Shown: piece by piece, positions 32,812-45,082 of the stretch | Position numbering within the stretch: position 1 is the stretch's first letter | Layout of the letters: each line of letters begins with the position of its first letter | The notes under the pieces: model-generated | What the model saw: only the letters and a program-made list of their open reading frames with translations | Told to the model about the DNA's origin: nothing | The model's database searches: none | Made by a program: the position numbers and the translations under genes | NCBI GenBank assembly: GCA_019096155.1 | Contig: JAHCVI010000002.1 | Span: 310,001 to 374,000 of the forward strand | DNA length: 64,000 bases | Source of the DNA: Staphylotrichum longicolle | Taxonomy: Eukaryota; Ascomycota; Sordariomycetes; Sordariales; Chaetomiaceae | Direction of reading: 5' to 3'

Positions 32812-35800
32812 ATGGCTGGCATTGAGCAGCTGGAAATTCACAGCAAGGTGTGTAGTGCGCCCCATCGCATCGCATCGATTTCGCCGCGTCAAGCTCGCGA
32901 GCGACTCGCTGCGTTTGCGCGCGTTGCGCTGTCGCGGCAATCGCTGACTGGCAGCCCTCTGCCCCTCTTCGCAGGCCTACATTGTGCGCTGGGTCAAGGT
33001 CGATGCCGGCCACACGATATCATGGAGCGTGCAGCCACACAAGAAATCAATGTAAGAGGGTTTTTGCTCCGTGTCGCAGACCATCTCCTCTCGTCGGCAA
33101 GCTGACCTCGTTTTGCCAGAAACTTCGCCATCGTTAAACACCCAGGGACCGGCGCCACCAACCTCTCGTCCCAGCCCGACGACCTCGCCGGCCTCGAGCA
33201 GCACACAGATGGCGTCGCCGAGTCGAAACCGGGACTCTTTGCCAAGCGTGATGTCAGCACCGCACAGGACCAGCTTGCGAAGAAGGGCTTCATACCCATA
33301 AAATGGCACGGCAAGTGCGAGGCCGACAAGGTTTCGGTGGGCACCTACGACGTCACACAGGGCGGTATGTTCGGCTTGGTCTTTGACAACACGTTTTCGA
33401 AACAGACGTCCAAGACGGCCACCTTCGTCCTCTTGACCTACCCGACCGGCAACCCGCCGCAGACGGCCCGCCATCTCCCCAACCTCCAGGCCGGCCCGGC
33501 TGCGAGCGCCAGCCGGTCGAGTCTCGGGAGGCATACCAACAGCCCGCGCCTGGGCGCCGCGGCGTCGGAATCCGTCGATAGCCTGCACAGCCATGGCGCG
33601 TCTGGAAGGGCGCGTGCACTGTCGGCCGCGGGGAAAAGCGACGGAGGTGTGCCGAGCTCCTACCATGTCGGCGTCTTGCTCAAGAGGAGGCGCAAGAAGG
33701 GGCAAGGATATGCCCGGCGCTTCTTCTCGCTCGATTATACCACTTGCACCCTCTCGTACTACCACAATCGCAACTCGTCGGCCCTCCGGGGTGCGATTCC
33801 CCTGAGCCTGGCCGCGATTGCAGCAGACGAGAGGCGGCGCGAGATCACGATCGATTCTGGCGCTGAAGTCTGGCACCTGAAGGCATCGAATGCGAAAGAG
33901 TTTACCGACTGGGCCCGCGCGCTGGAACGGGCGAGCAAGATCGCGAGGGGCTTAGAGAGCGCCGCGAACGAGTCGGCACCGGAGACCCATGGCGATACCC
34001 CCACGCCTGCGTTGACCGTCACTGGTGCGCAGCATGAGGACAGGGAGTGGCAGCATGTCGAGGCCCTGGTCAGCAGGATTGTCGGAACCAGGGATGCCCT
34101 TCGCCGCCTGGTCAAGGACATGGCGGATGAGAAGCAGGCGGCAAACAACCAAGGGACCTTCCTTTCGCCAAGCACGCCGACAGTCCCGGAGGACTCGGAC
34201 AGCTACTTCACACCGCAACCTGACAAGCGGTCTTTCTGGAAGCGCAAAGCGAGCGGTTCATCGTCCCCGCTCACGCCGCAGTCCTTCCAGACCGCTCTCG
34301 GGCCGTCTCTGTCTGTCACGACCCCTACAGGCACCACGCCTGTTCCCAACGGTTCCAAGTCGCACGGGCACACGCATGGGGATCGGGATACGTACGACAA
34401 TTGCGCCGCCCTGCTGAAGGATCTGGACTCGGTGGTCAGTGAGTTCTCGACCCTCCTCAACACGAGCAAGCGAAGGCGAACACCCGCGCCGGCGTCAGCC
34501 GCGCCGAGAAAGAGCATGGAGTCATCCGCGTCGACAGTCGAGGAGTTCTTTGACGCCGAGGCCGGCGAGTTGTCCGAGTCGCAGAACCAGGTCATGAGGA
34601 TTGATCACCAAAGCGAAGAGGACACGGCAGCTTCGGACGCCGAGGAGATCTCCATCGACGACGCGTCGTCGGTCTCGTCGATCGAGGACGAAGAAGTCCC
34701 GCGCACCGGGGACAGTCTGTTCCCCGCGAAACCAAAGTCGCTCACTCCCCTCCCCATTCCCGACGCCGTCCCCCGTCGCAAGACCATCCCGCCAGCCAAG
34801 GTCTCGCCGCCCAGCCTGATTGCCTTCGTCCGCAAGAACGTGGGCAAGGACCTCAGCACCATCTCCATGCCCGTCTCGGCCAACGAGCCCATCTCCCTCC
34901 TGCAGCGCATGGCCGAGCAGCTCGAGTACGCGCAGCTGCTCGACGCGGCCGCGCAGCAAGCCCAGCCGCAGCAGCGCCTCCTGCGGGTGGCGGCGTTTGC
35001 CATCTCGCAGTTCAGCAACGGCCGCGCCAAGGAACGCGCCATCCGCAAGCCGTTCAACCCCCTCCTCGGCGAGACGTTTGAGCTGGTGCGCTCCGACGCC
35101 GAGGTGCCCGGGGGGTTCCGGCTGCTGGTCGAGAAGGTCACGCACCGGCCGGTGCGCCTGGCGATGCAGGCCGACAGCGCGCACTGGTCGTTTGCGCAGT
35201 CGCCGGCGCCGACGCAAAAGTTCTGGGGCAAGAGCGCCGAGCTGACCACCGACGGGCGCGTGCGCGTCAGCCTGCGGCTGCCCGGCGACGGCGGCGAGGA
35301 GCACTACAGCTGGAACACGGCGACCGTGTTCCTGCGGAACGTGGTCATGGGCGAGAAGTACGTCGAGCCCGTGGGCACGATGCACGTGTGCAACGACAGC
35401 ACGGGCGCCAAGGCCGCGGTCGAGTTCCGGTCCAAGGGGGTGTTTGGCGGGCGCGGCGAGGAGGTGCAGGTCGAGGTGCTCGGGCCCGACGGCGCGCACA
35501 CGGGCCTGTCGATGAGCGGGACGTGGACGGGGGCGCTGAAGGCGGGTGGGCAGGAGATCTGGCGGGCGGGGAGCCTGGTGGACAACGCCGCGAGCACGTA
35601 CGGGCTGACGACGTTTGCAGCGAGCCTCAACGAGATCACGGCCATCGAGAAGGGGAAGCTGCCGCCGACGGACTGCAGGCTGCGGCCGGACCAGCGGCTC
35701 GCGGAGCAGGGAGACCTGGACAAGGCCGAGGACTACAAGGTGCGGCTCGAGGAGGCGCAGCGGCAGCGGCGCAAGGTCATGGAGGAGAAGGGGGAGGAGC

Positions 35801-35943
35801 ACAGGCCGCGGTGGTTTGTCAAGGCGGCGACGGGCCAGGAGGGAGGGGAGGAGGTCTGGCGGCTGAAGGGCGGGAAGGATGGGTATTGGGAGGAGAGGGC
35901 CAAGGGCACGTGGACGGGGGTGATGGATCTCTTTGCTGATTAG
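32812..35943 (+). CDS. osh3: Osh3-type oxysterol-binding-related protein (GOLD-PH-ORD)
   Basis: Exons 32812-32847, 32975-33051 and 33120-35943, giving 978 aa. It is a lipid-transfer/PI4P-handling protein expected at ER-plasma-membrane contacts. The GOLD-like N-terminus covers about residues 1-135 (IEQLEIHSKAYIVRWVKV, HKKSINFAIVKHPG). A PH domain covers about 217-314 (YHVGVLLKRRRKKGQGYARR to FTDWARAL). A FFAT-like motif EEFFDAEAGE near residue 513 could bind VAP/Scs2 in the ER. The ORD covers about 600-960 (IRKPFNPLLGETFELV, FWGKSAELTTDGRV). The ORD fingerprint usually written EQVSHHPP reads EKVTHRPVRLA here, so one of the two adjacent His is Arg. The first exon has 12 codons; both early introns are in phase and rebuild the conserved INFAIVKHPG. 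The ORD DNA is markedly GC-rich. Confidence 0.94.
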
Positions 35944-36742
35944 GGTGGGCAAGCGAGCAAGCGAGCAAGCGAGCCTGTTATGTTTTTTTTTTTTCTTATT
36001 TTTTCTTTTTCTTTTTTTTTGGACGTGAATAGAAACGACGGTGTGTTTTTTGTGTTTGTGTTTACGTTGAGGCCAAGACTCAGGGGTTAAGGTCAGTCAG
36101 TCAGTCCTGCAGTGTGTGTGAGACAGTATCTGCCATGCGTGTCAGTCTGCGAGAGCCTAAGTCTCCCTCGGTGTTGGCGGGGCAAGGCTGAGTGGGAGGT
36201 GATCGGCAGATGGGGCCGCTGTCAGCCGAGTGCGGGGCACTCAGTCGGCGGGGCAGTCGGGGGCCGTCGCCGCCCTGACATGACGACAAGTGGGCACCCG
36301 GTGTTCGGTTCATTCGCAGTCGGACAGCTCCTCCGACTTCGTTGTGTGATTACAAAGGGTCGGAGACTGCACCGATACTCAGGGTGGTTTTTTTTGTATT
36401 AAAGGTTCAAGGTGCTCTCCTTGTCTGACTCCTGGATGCACACTTTCTATTTCTTCTTCAGACTTACTTCCCCTGATGAGCGACTGAGGATCCCCCTGTT
36501 GATTTATTCGCTCCCGAGATCGTAGCTTGAGGAACTTGTAGCTCCGGTCTGAAGCTTCCTCTGGTCACGGATAGCTTTCATTTCCACAACCAAGTTGAAT
36601 CTCCCTACCAGGACTACAACAACTTTCCATTACATCTTCACCCCAACTCGTCACTACCTTAACTCCAACATCCACACCATTAACGTCAAGACCACCAACA
36701 TTGACCCACCAACACATCAGCACACCCACCCACTCACCCACC
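35944..36742. other. osh3 3' flank and oxoprolinase promoter
   Basis: About 0.8 kb. Contains three GCAAGCGA units right after the osh3 stop, then long T/C-rich tracts (about 35980-36020). The C/A-rich stretch at 36590-36742 looks like the leader of the next gene (CACCCACCCACTCACCCACC before the ATG). No extra gene. Confidence 0.65.
35949..35972 (+). repeat. Three tandem GCAAGCGA octamers
   Basis: Three perfect copies of the 8-mer GCAAGCGA begin six bases after the osh3 stop codon, inside its probable 3' untranslated region. Simple repeat; function unknown. Confidence 0.8.
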
Positions 36743-39700
36743 ATGGCCGCCGCATCCGATCACCCAAGCAGCGGGGCATCCGCATCGCCATTGACCGCGG
36801 CGGCACCTTCACCGACTGCGTCGGCAACCACAACGGCCAAGACGTCGTCATCAAGCTCCTGTCCGAGGACCCGGCCAAACTACCGCGACGCCCCGCTCGA
36901 GGGCATCCGCCGCATCATGTCGCACTTTCTGGGCGAGGACATCCCCCGCGGCCAGGCCCTCGACACGAGCCGCATCGACTCGATCCGCATGGGCACCACC
37001 GTCGCCACCAACGCCCTCCTCGAGCGCAAGGGCGAGAAGATCGCCCTGGTCGTGACCAAGGGGTTCGGGGACTGTCTCGTGATCGGGAACCAGTCGCGGC
37101 CCAAGATCTTTGACCTGGCTATCCGCAAGCCCGAGGTGCTGTACTCGAGCGTGGTCGAGGTCGACGAGCGGGTGACCCTCGAGGACTACGCCGAGGATCC
37201 CGAGCGGACGGTGAGCAAGGCGGACGCCAAGGTCGGGAGCCCCGAGGCACGGGACGCGGAGCTGGTGATGGGGCTGTCGGGGGAGGCGGTGCGGGTGCTG
37301 CAGCGCCCAGAGAGGGACGCCGTGAGGGAGCAGCTGCAGAAGGTGTTTGATGCGGGCATCAAGAGCATCGCCGTGTGCCTGATGCACGCGTACACGTTCC
37401 CGGACCACGAGGCGCTCGTGGGCGACGTGGCGAGGGAGATTGGGTTCCAGCACATCTCGCTCAGCCACGAGCTGATGCCCATGATCAAGCTGGTGCCGCG
37501 CGCGACGTCGGTATGTGCCGATGCCTACCTTACTCCGGCCATCAAGAGGTACATCTCGGGATTCCAGCAGGGGTTCGCGGGAGGGCTGGGCACCAAGAGC
37601 GTGAAGCAGGAGGCCGGGGATAAGGGGGCGCGGTGCGAGTTCATGCAGAGCGACGGCGGGCTGGTGGACGTGGACAAGTTTACCGGGCTGCGAGCCATCC
37701 TGTCCGGGCCAGCGGGAGGCGTGGTCGGGTACGCCATCACTTCGTACGACGAGAACACCAAGATCCCCGTCATCGGCTTCGACATGGGCGGCACCAGCAC
37801 CGATGTCTCGCGGTACGGAGAGGGCCGGTATGACCACACATTCGAGACGACGACGGCCGGCGTCACGATCCAGTCTCCGCAACTCGACATCAACACTGTT
37901 GCCGCCGGCGGTGGCTCCATGCTCTTCTTCAAAAACGGACTATTCGTGGTCGGGCCCGAGTCAGCCGGTGCGCACCCCGGCCCGGCATGCTACAGAAAAG
38001 GGGGCCCGGCCACCGTCACCGATGCCAACTTGTTCCTCGGCAGGTTGCTTCCCGAGTTCTTTCCCAAGATCTTTGGCAAGAATGAGGACGAGGGCCTGGA
38101 TCCAGAAGCCAGCAGGAAGGTGCTGCAGGAGCTCGCGGACCAGATCCACAAGGAGACGGGCAAGAAGATGGAAATCGACGAAGTTGCCTTTGGGTTTCTG
38201 ACGGTCGCCAACGAGGCTATGACGCGACCCATCCGGAGCATCACCGAAGCCAAGGGACACGACACGTCCAAGCATCGCCTGGCCACCTTCGGTGGTGCCG
38301 GCGGTCAGCATGCCGTTGCCATCGCCGAGTCGTTGGGTGTCAAGCAGATCCTCATCCACCGCTACTCTTCCGTTCTCTCTGCCTACGGAATGGCCTTGGC
38401 CGACGTTGTGGATGAGAGACAGGAGCCCGACTCGGCCGTCTGGACGGACAAGGGCGACGTGGTAGATCAGCTCAAGAGCAAAATGGAGGGTCTCAAGGAC
38501 AAGTCTCGCCAGGCACTACGGGACCAGGGCTTCGAGGACAGCGAGATTGTCTTTGAGGAGTACCTCAACATGCGGTACCGGGGCACCGAGTCTGCCCTCA
38601 TGATCATCAAGCCTGAGGAGGACTGGGACTTTGGCACGGCCTTTGTCAAGCACCACCGCTACGAGTTTGGCTTTACGCTGGATGAACGAGATATTATCGT
38701 CGACGACGTCCGGGTTCGCGGAGTTGGCAAGAGCTTCCGCTACGAGGAGAAGAGTGTGGACGAGCAGCTGAAGACAATTACTCGCAAGGATGTCTCTCCC
38801 GAAAAGAAGCATTCCGAGGCCAAGGTCTACTTTGAAGGCGGCCGACTGGACACCCCCATTTACAAGCTCGGGGATCTCGCCGTGGGTGAGGTTGTCAAGG
38901 GCCCCGCTATGCTGGCTGATGGTACTCAGACCATTGTGGTCACTCCAAACGCCACGGCATTGGTCTTGGAGACGCACGTCGTGATTGACCTCCCGGAGAA
39001 TGAGAAGGACAGGTACTCAAAGGCATCGGGGGAGCGCGACGTGGATCCCATCATGCTCAGCATCTTCGGCCACAGGTTCATGGCCATCGCTGAACAAATG
39101 GGACGGGCTCTCCAGAAGACGAGCGTCAGCACCAACGTCAAGGAACGCCTCGATTTTTCCTGCGCCATCTTTGACGCATCGGGCGGTCTGGTTGCCAATG
39201 CTCCTCACCTGCCTGTCCATCTGGGGTCCATGTCGACCTGTGTCCGGCGACAGGCCGAGATCTGGAAGGGGAAGCTCAAGAAGGGCGACGTCATCATCTC
39301 CAACCATCCTTCCTACGGCGGCACTCACCTCCCAGATGTCACTCTTATCATGCCGGCCTTTAACGAAGCCGGCGACAAGATCCTCTTTTACGCAGCGTCG
39401 CGCGCACACCACGCAGACATTGGAGGCATCACGGCCGGCAGCATGCCGCCGCACTCACGGGAGTTGCACCAGGAGGGTGCTGCCATCAAGAGCGAGAAGC
39501 TGGTCAGCGAGGGCCGGTTCAACGAGGAGCGCGTCATTGAGCTCTTCTACAAGGAACCCGCCAAACAGCCCGGCTGCAGCGGCACCCGCTGTCTCGCCGA
39601 CAACATCAACGACCTCCGCGCGCAGGTGTCGGCCAACCAGAAGGGCATCTCCCTCATCGAGGGTCTCATCGGCGAGTACGGCGAGGACACGGTGCAGTTC

Positions 39701-40841
39701 TACATGGTGGCCATCCAGAACAACGCCGAGCAGCAGGTCCGCACGCTCCTCCGCACCGTCCACGAGCGGTTCCAGGGCAAGGACCTGTCGGCCGAGGACT
39801 TTATGGACGACGGCAGCCCGATCCGGCTCAAGATCGCCATCGACCCGGACAGGGGCGAGGCCGTCTTCGACTTTGCCGGCACGGGCCCCGAGGTGTACGG
39901 CAACATCAACGCGCCCGAGGCCATCTCGTACTCGGCCATCATCTACGCGCTGCGCTGCATGATCTCGGAGGACATCCCGCTCAACCAGGGGTGCCTCAAG
40001 CCCACACGGTCGCATCCCGCCCAAGTCCCTCCTCTCGCCCTCGGACAACGCCGCCGTCGTCGGCGGCAACGTGCTCACCTCGCAGCGCGTGACCGACGTC
40101 ATCTTCAAGGCCTTTGAGGCCTGCGCCGCCAGCCAGGGCGACTGCAACAACCTGACCTTTGGCTTCGGCGGCAACGTCGCCGGCCAGCAGGAGGTCAGGG
40201 GGTTCGGCTACTACGAGACCATCGCCGGCGGCAGCGGCGCGGGCGCCACCTGGGAGGGCACCGACGGCGTGCACGTGCACATGACCAACACGCGCATCAC
40301 CGACTCGGAGGTGTTTGAGCGGCGGTACCCGGTCCTGCTGCGCGAGTTCTCGATCCGCAAGGGGTCCGGCGGCCGGGGCCAGCACCGCGGCGGCGACGGC
40401 GTCGTGCGCGACATTGAGTTCCGCATCCCCGTCCAGGTGTCCATCCTCAGCGAGCGGCGCGTGTACCGGCCGTACGGCTTGGCCGGCGGCGAGGACGGGC
40501 AGTGCGGGCTGAACCTGTGGGTGCGCAAGGTCAAGAAGGCGAGCTGGGAGACCAGCCTGCGGCAGCTGCAGGAAGGGGCCGCGGACGACGACGGTGACGG
40601 GGATGCTGATGGCGAGGGCCGCGAGGGCGGCCGGACCGAGTATGAGGAGCGCTTCATCAACCTCGGGGCCAAGAACAGCGCGCCCATGAAGGCGGGCGAC
40701 CGCATCATCGTCTGCACGCCGGGCGGTGGCGGCTGGGGCAAGGTCGGCGAGGAGAAGGCTCTCGACCGCAAGGCGGATCCCATGGACAGCTGGAAGAAGG
40801 GGTCGCACGGTGCGAGGGAAGACATGGCGTTGCAGGCATGA
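36743..40841 (+). CDS. OXP1: 5-oxoprolinase (HyuA+HyuB fusion), reading frame disrupted
   Basis: ATP-dependent cleavage of 5-oxoproline to glutamate in the gamma-glutamyl/glutathione cycle, normally about 1280-1350 aa in one chain. HyuA part: RIAIDRGGTFTDCVGNHNG, SIRMGTTVATNALLERKGEK, NQSRPKIFDLAIRKPEVLY, IGFDMGGTSTDVSRYGEGRY, GGAGGQHAVAIAESLGVKQI. HyuB part: GRALQKTSVSTNVKERLDF, SNHPSYGGTHLPDVTLIMPA, RAHHADIGGITAGSMPPHSR, FGFGGNVAGQQEVRGFGYYE, CTPGGGGWGKVG. The ATG at 36743 is in the frame of the main body, but the nucleotide-binding DRGGTFTD segment (about 36770-36876) is in another frame. The frame returns at an AAA near 36877-36879 (NYRDAPLEG expected). Near 40004-40013 two bases seem missing, moving the last 270 codons to a third frame. 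No nonsense codon occurs in the pieced frames. Either sequencing indels in GC-rich DNA or a young pseudogene. Confidence 0.85.
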
Positions 40842-41689
40842 GGTGCGAGTGTTTACGCAAATATTCTGTGTGAGATGAGGACATCCGTAGCAAGCTGGGT
40901 CAGTTGATAGATGGCAGTTGTCTGTTTGTTTGTTTTGTTCCGTTACCGCTCTGATTTCTTTGAGAACCCCGGCTGATACTCCAAAATCTACGCTGTTATT
41001 TCTACACGCTTGAGTTACAGAGTCCCGGGTGTTGCGCTGGCGTTGTCCTCTCTACCCATTTCAACTCCCCTGACCGCGTTGTGAAGCTAATCCCTCCGCC
41101 CCGCCACATGAAGCGCTGCCACCGGGCTCTGTTGCCATGCCACCGGTTTTGTTGGTGTCGCCCATCAACAGCCAAGACGGGGAGACTCCTTGTTATCATT
41201 TGGCATTGTTGTGACGGCGCAAGTCGGCCTCGGGGTTTGCCAGCCACACTCACAGAACCAATACCAAGATACCAACATGCTACTCGATCTAAGGGAAACG
41301 GCAGCCACAATGTCCTTTTCAACAGTGCGTAGTGTCCATATCGCGATGAACAAAGCCCTTTTCCTTGATGCCATTGAGGCAACCCCGCGTGCCGGGCCCT
41401 TGCGACACTGTCAAGGAGTGCCCCGACATGAATGGCGAGTGGGTGGTAGCATCCCAAGTCGGCACTCGGCACGGGCCTTGTCCTGTTGGGATCGGCAGGA
41501 TTTTCTCCGGTTTTCCTCTCGGGCGAAACAGTTCGCGGGTTGGCACTAAATCGACCCAGCAATGACGACAACGCCGAGAGACAACGCCAAACAAAGCCAA
41601 GCAACGCCAACAGCCCTGATAACCCTCCCAGGCCATGTGACAACGCCAGAGAACGAGTGGTGCGCAAGAATGAGTGGTCAACAAGATAC
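40842..41689. other. Convergent intergenic region
   Basis: About 0.85 kb between the oxoprolinase and snf1 3' ends. TTTG/TTTGTT repeats near 40923 fit a 3' untranslated region. Minus-strand open frame 41002-41943 overlaps snf1's last exon in another frame and is not a gene. Confidence 0.6.
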
Positions 41690-44161
41690 CTAATCCGCAT
41701 CGGCCAGCTGCATAATAAGCCTGGCAGCCATGTCGAGGAACGGGAAGGGGCTCGCGACCTCCTTGTCCTCGAGTAGCTTGCCGTCGGGTGTCTCGTACCC
41801 GTCGACCTTGAAGTCGACGAGGAAGACGTTGGGCTCCATTTCATAAATCTGGATTTCCATGCGCATGGTGGCCGCATGGACCTTTCGTCCCCCCCGGGTA
41901 GCGTGGGGACTTGCCGCACCCCCTTCGCTGAGCCCAGCGGCAACTGACTGCTTCTGGATATCTAGAGGCTGAGGTTAGCTTCGGCGAATACGCAAGTAAC
42001 AAAAACGTGGAACGGGCATACTGTCTGTTGACCAGCGGATGTTGAGGTGCCAGGGGTCTGCCGGGAGCTTGTACAGCTTTGACAGGTCCACATCCGACAT
42101 TGACCTCTTGTTCCGGGAATGCCGCCCGCCGTCGTAGTCGCCACCCTCATCGTCTTGCATAGCCGCGTCGTAGTCCTCATCCACTATCCACGAAGCCCCA
42201 AGCTTGTGAAGTGCCTTAAAGATGCACAGCAAGGCTTCCCAGGGGGCGTTCCGGGATCGTATCCCAAACTGCCACCGGACCGGCTTGTTCTTCTTTGGCG
42301 GATTGACTGGGGTGAGGCCCTGGGGGCGGCTCGCGTCGTCCAGACGGACAAAACTGCGAGAGTGAGGTTTCAGCCGGCGGAGGGTCTCCTCCTGCTCGGC
42401 CTGGCTGCGCGGCTGACTGGCGGGCTCGAGCATGGCAGGCGGTGCGTCTGGGACCTCGATGCCCTGGGCTCTGGCTTGTTCGCGCTCCATGTATGCCTTG
42501 TGGTACATGGTCAAACTGCCCGGGAGGATGCCGACTTTGCTGACGTACGGCGGCCTAGCCGATGTCGCCGTGCTGGTGGAGGCAATCGACCGGGCTGACG
42601 ACATGGTTGGGTCGAGGAGGGGGCTCGGCGTGGCGTCCTCGGCACCGTGACCCGACAGTTGGTTGCTCTGCATGAGCTTGTTCTCGCGGACAATCATGTA
42701 GGCGTCCTTGATGGCCGACGGCTCGTCGGCCTCGAGGGCCTCTTCGACGTCCCGCTTGCCGTAACCCATGGTCTTGCTGATCTTATCCGTGACCTCGTTG
42801 TGCAGCTTCTCCTGCTCTTGTGGCGGCGCGTTGGGAGCAATGTCGCTCACCTTGATGGCCTTGTTCGGGTCGACGCCCGTGTTGAGGAACTCTTCGACGG
42901 GCGGGTGGAGGTAGGCGGGGAGGTCCTTGAGGAACCAGGGGTCCTGGCGGATGTCCTCGATGGTGGCACGCTGGACGGGGTTCACCACGAGCATCTTCTT
43001 GATGAGGTTCGCGGCGCCGGGGCTCATCCAGGTCGGCACCATGTAGGTGCCTCGCGCAATCTTGGCAAAGAGGGTGGGGATGTGCTCGTGGTCGAAGGGG
43101 AGGCGGCCGACGAGCAGGACGTAGAGGATGACGCCGCAGCTCCACACGTCGACCTCGGGCCCCGCGTACAGCTTGCCGCCGATGACCTCGGGGGCGGCGT
43201 AGTTGGGCGAGCCGCAGCTCGTCTTGAGGAAGTTGCCGTCGGTCATGATGTTGCTCAGGCCAAAGTCGGCAATCTTGACGTCCAGGTTGTCGTCGAGCAG
43301 CAGGTTCTCGGGCTTGAGGTCGCGGTGGACAATCTTGTGGCGGTGGCAGTACTCGACGGCGCAGAGCATCTGCTGGAAGAAGCGGCGGGCCTCGTCCTCC
43401 TGCATCTTGCCGTGGGCGACGATGTAGTCGAAAAGCTCGCCGCCGGCGTACTCGAGCACCATGATGATCTCGGTGGGGGTCTTGATGACGGTGTACCTAG
43501 GTTATAAAGGGGAGAGTCAGCACCATGCGACGGGAGGATTATAATCTGTGCACAGGGTTCTCGCTTACAGCTTGATGATGTGCGGGTGGCGGAGCAGCTG
43601 GAGGTATTCTATCTCGCGCTCGACGCGGCCCTGCATGTCGCGGCTGATGAGGTTCTTGCGCGAGATGATCTTGAGGGCGACCTGCTGGCCGGTGCTGCGG
43701 TGCACTGCCAGCTTGACCTTGCCGAAGCTGCCCTCGCCCAGCGTCTTTATGATGTTGTAGGCGCCGATGCGCTGCTCGGTGCGCGCCTTCTCGCGGAGCG
43801 GGGCGCTGTGGGAGTTTCGGGAGCCATGGCTTGGGTCGGGCGCCGGAGGGGGTGCGGGTGTCGAGGACATGACGGCGGCGTCGATGGAGGAGGAGCCCGG
43901 GGTTGGGGGCTGCTGGTGGCGGGAGTGGGAGTGGGAGTGCGAGTGGGAGGACGAGTGGGAGGAATGATGGCGGTGGTGTTGATGCTGATCTCGGTTCCGG
44001 TCTCGGTCTCGATGGTCTTGATGGTCTCGTTGGTCTCTTGAGGTTTGCTCTCTGGGGTCGTCGCGGTGGTGATGCCCCTCGGCTGGCGACCACCTGTTGC
44101 GCCGGATCTGCGATGGAGACAGCGAAATGGACAGCTCCTCGTCGTCGTAGGCCGGGGCCAT
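41690..44161 (-). CDS. snf1: Snf1/AMPK alpha catalytic subunit
   Basis: Three exons on the minus strand: 44161-43569, 43496-42022 and 41961-41690, giving 779 aa. Snf1 is the energy/carbon-source kinase that relieves glucose (CreA/Mig1) repression in fungi. The N-terminus is low complexity with His/Ser/Arg/Asp runs (HQHHRHHSSHSSSHSHSHSH), comparable to the poly-His stretch of yeast Snf1. The kinase domain starts near residue 138: LGEGSFGKVKLAVH, VALKIISRKNLI, KIVHRDLKPENLLLDD, IADFGLSNIM, and an activation loop LKTSCGSPNYAAPEVIGG with Thr about 290. The UBA-like autoinhibitory region contains KISKTMGYGKRDVEEALE. The C-terminal regulatory domain has WQFGIRSRNAPWEALLCIFK, ADPWHLNIRWSTD and EIQIYEMEPNVFLVDFKVDG, ending ARLIMQLADAD. 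Introns are 72 and 60 bp; the first rebuilds KLYTVIKTPTEIIMVLEY. Confidence 0.96.
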
Positions 44162-45082
44162 GGCTGCCGGGAATCGCAAGCTAGCTCTCGTCTAAAATGG
44201 GTTCAGATGGAGCCTTCCGGTTGTGGGAGTGGAGTCTCCCGTCGTCTTGCTGTGGGCTGTGGACCGTGTCGAGTGTATGACTGGATGAGGGGGAGCCGCC
44301 GTGTTGCTCTTGCGCTGGGGTGGGGCTGTCGCTCGCTCACGGGGCCGACCCCGGCTGAGCCCGAGCTTGAAGAATTTCATGCGGGGCCACCACCCGGCCA
44401 GCACCACATCATCCCCCTGTTAAGGTCTGCATTCCAGAGTTGTCAAGTCGCCAGGATAACCACCTCAACAAAATTTAGAAAAACAGAGAAAGAGGACACG
44501 CCGGGCGCACTCCCATATGCACTGGCTGTCCGGGAGTTATGCCCTAGCAAAAACACAGACAAGGGCCCTTCAACCACGGCATGCTGCATGCAAGGGAGGA
44601 ACACGAGGACACCACGCGACTGAAATGACAGCTTTCCAGATCTGTGTCTTGCAGTTTGGCAGTTTCTCAGAGATCCCGTGTCGAGTTTGCTCATGGCGTG
44701 TGCGGACCCTTCAATTTGCCATCATCAGGTGCTCAAACCCGGAAGGGTTCATCGTTGTTTCGTTCTCCCTGGCAACAAGCAGACAAATAGCCCGTTTCCC
44801 TAGTCCCCGATTGCATCGTTTGCTAGAAGTGGTAGTCGAGAGGACGATTTTTACATACATTAATTTGGCCTCCACTAACAGATGCTACATGCCGTCAATA
44901 AGAGACGCATCCACTAGAGAGTCGTGCCTGCCTTTCATGCCAACCAGGGAGAGTCAAGCTGCACTCGCAGTTGCTCTGGCCTCAAAGAGAAGGACATACC
45001 CGAGAATTACAGCAGGAAGCCAGGAGAGCTGAGACTTGTGGCCTTTTCACCATCCATCCTCCGTGACCCCACATTACAGTGA
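44162..45082. other. snf1 promoter / DUF92 gene 3' flank
   Basis: About 0.9 kb; the side next to snf1 should hold its promoter and leader. No gene is seen. Confidence 0.55.

Noticed and set aside
34522..35952. 476-codon minus-strand frame opposite osh3
   Set aside because: It mirrors GC-rich osh3 codons (Leu/Arg/His/Pro-rich) and shows no domain; antisense shadow.
36743..36880. Intron explaining the frame change at the oxoprolinase 5' end
   Set aside because: The few GT and AG dinucleotides in the interval give no intron of viable length that keeps the conserved DRGGTFTD segment and restores the frame.
36851..37882. 343-codon minus-strand frame opposite the oxoprolinase gene
   Set aside because: Antisense shadow of high-GC codons; the sense strand carries an unmistakable enzyme.
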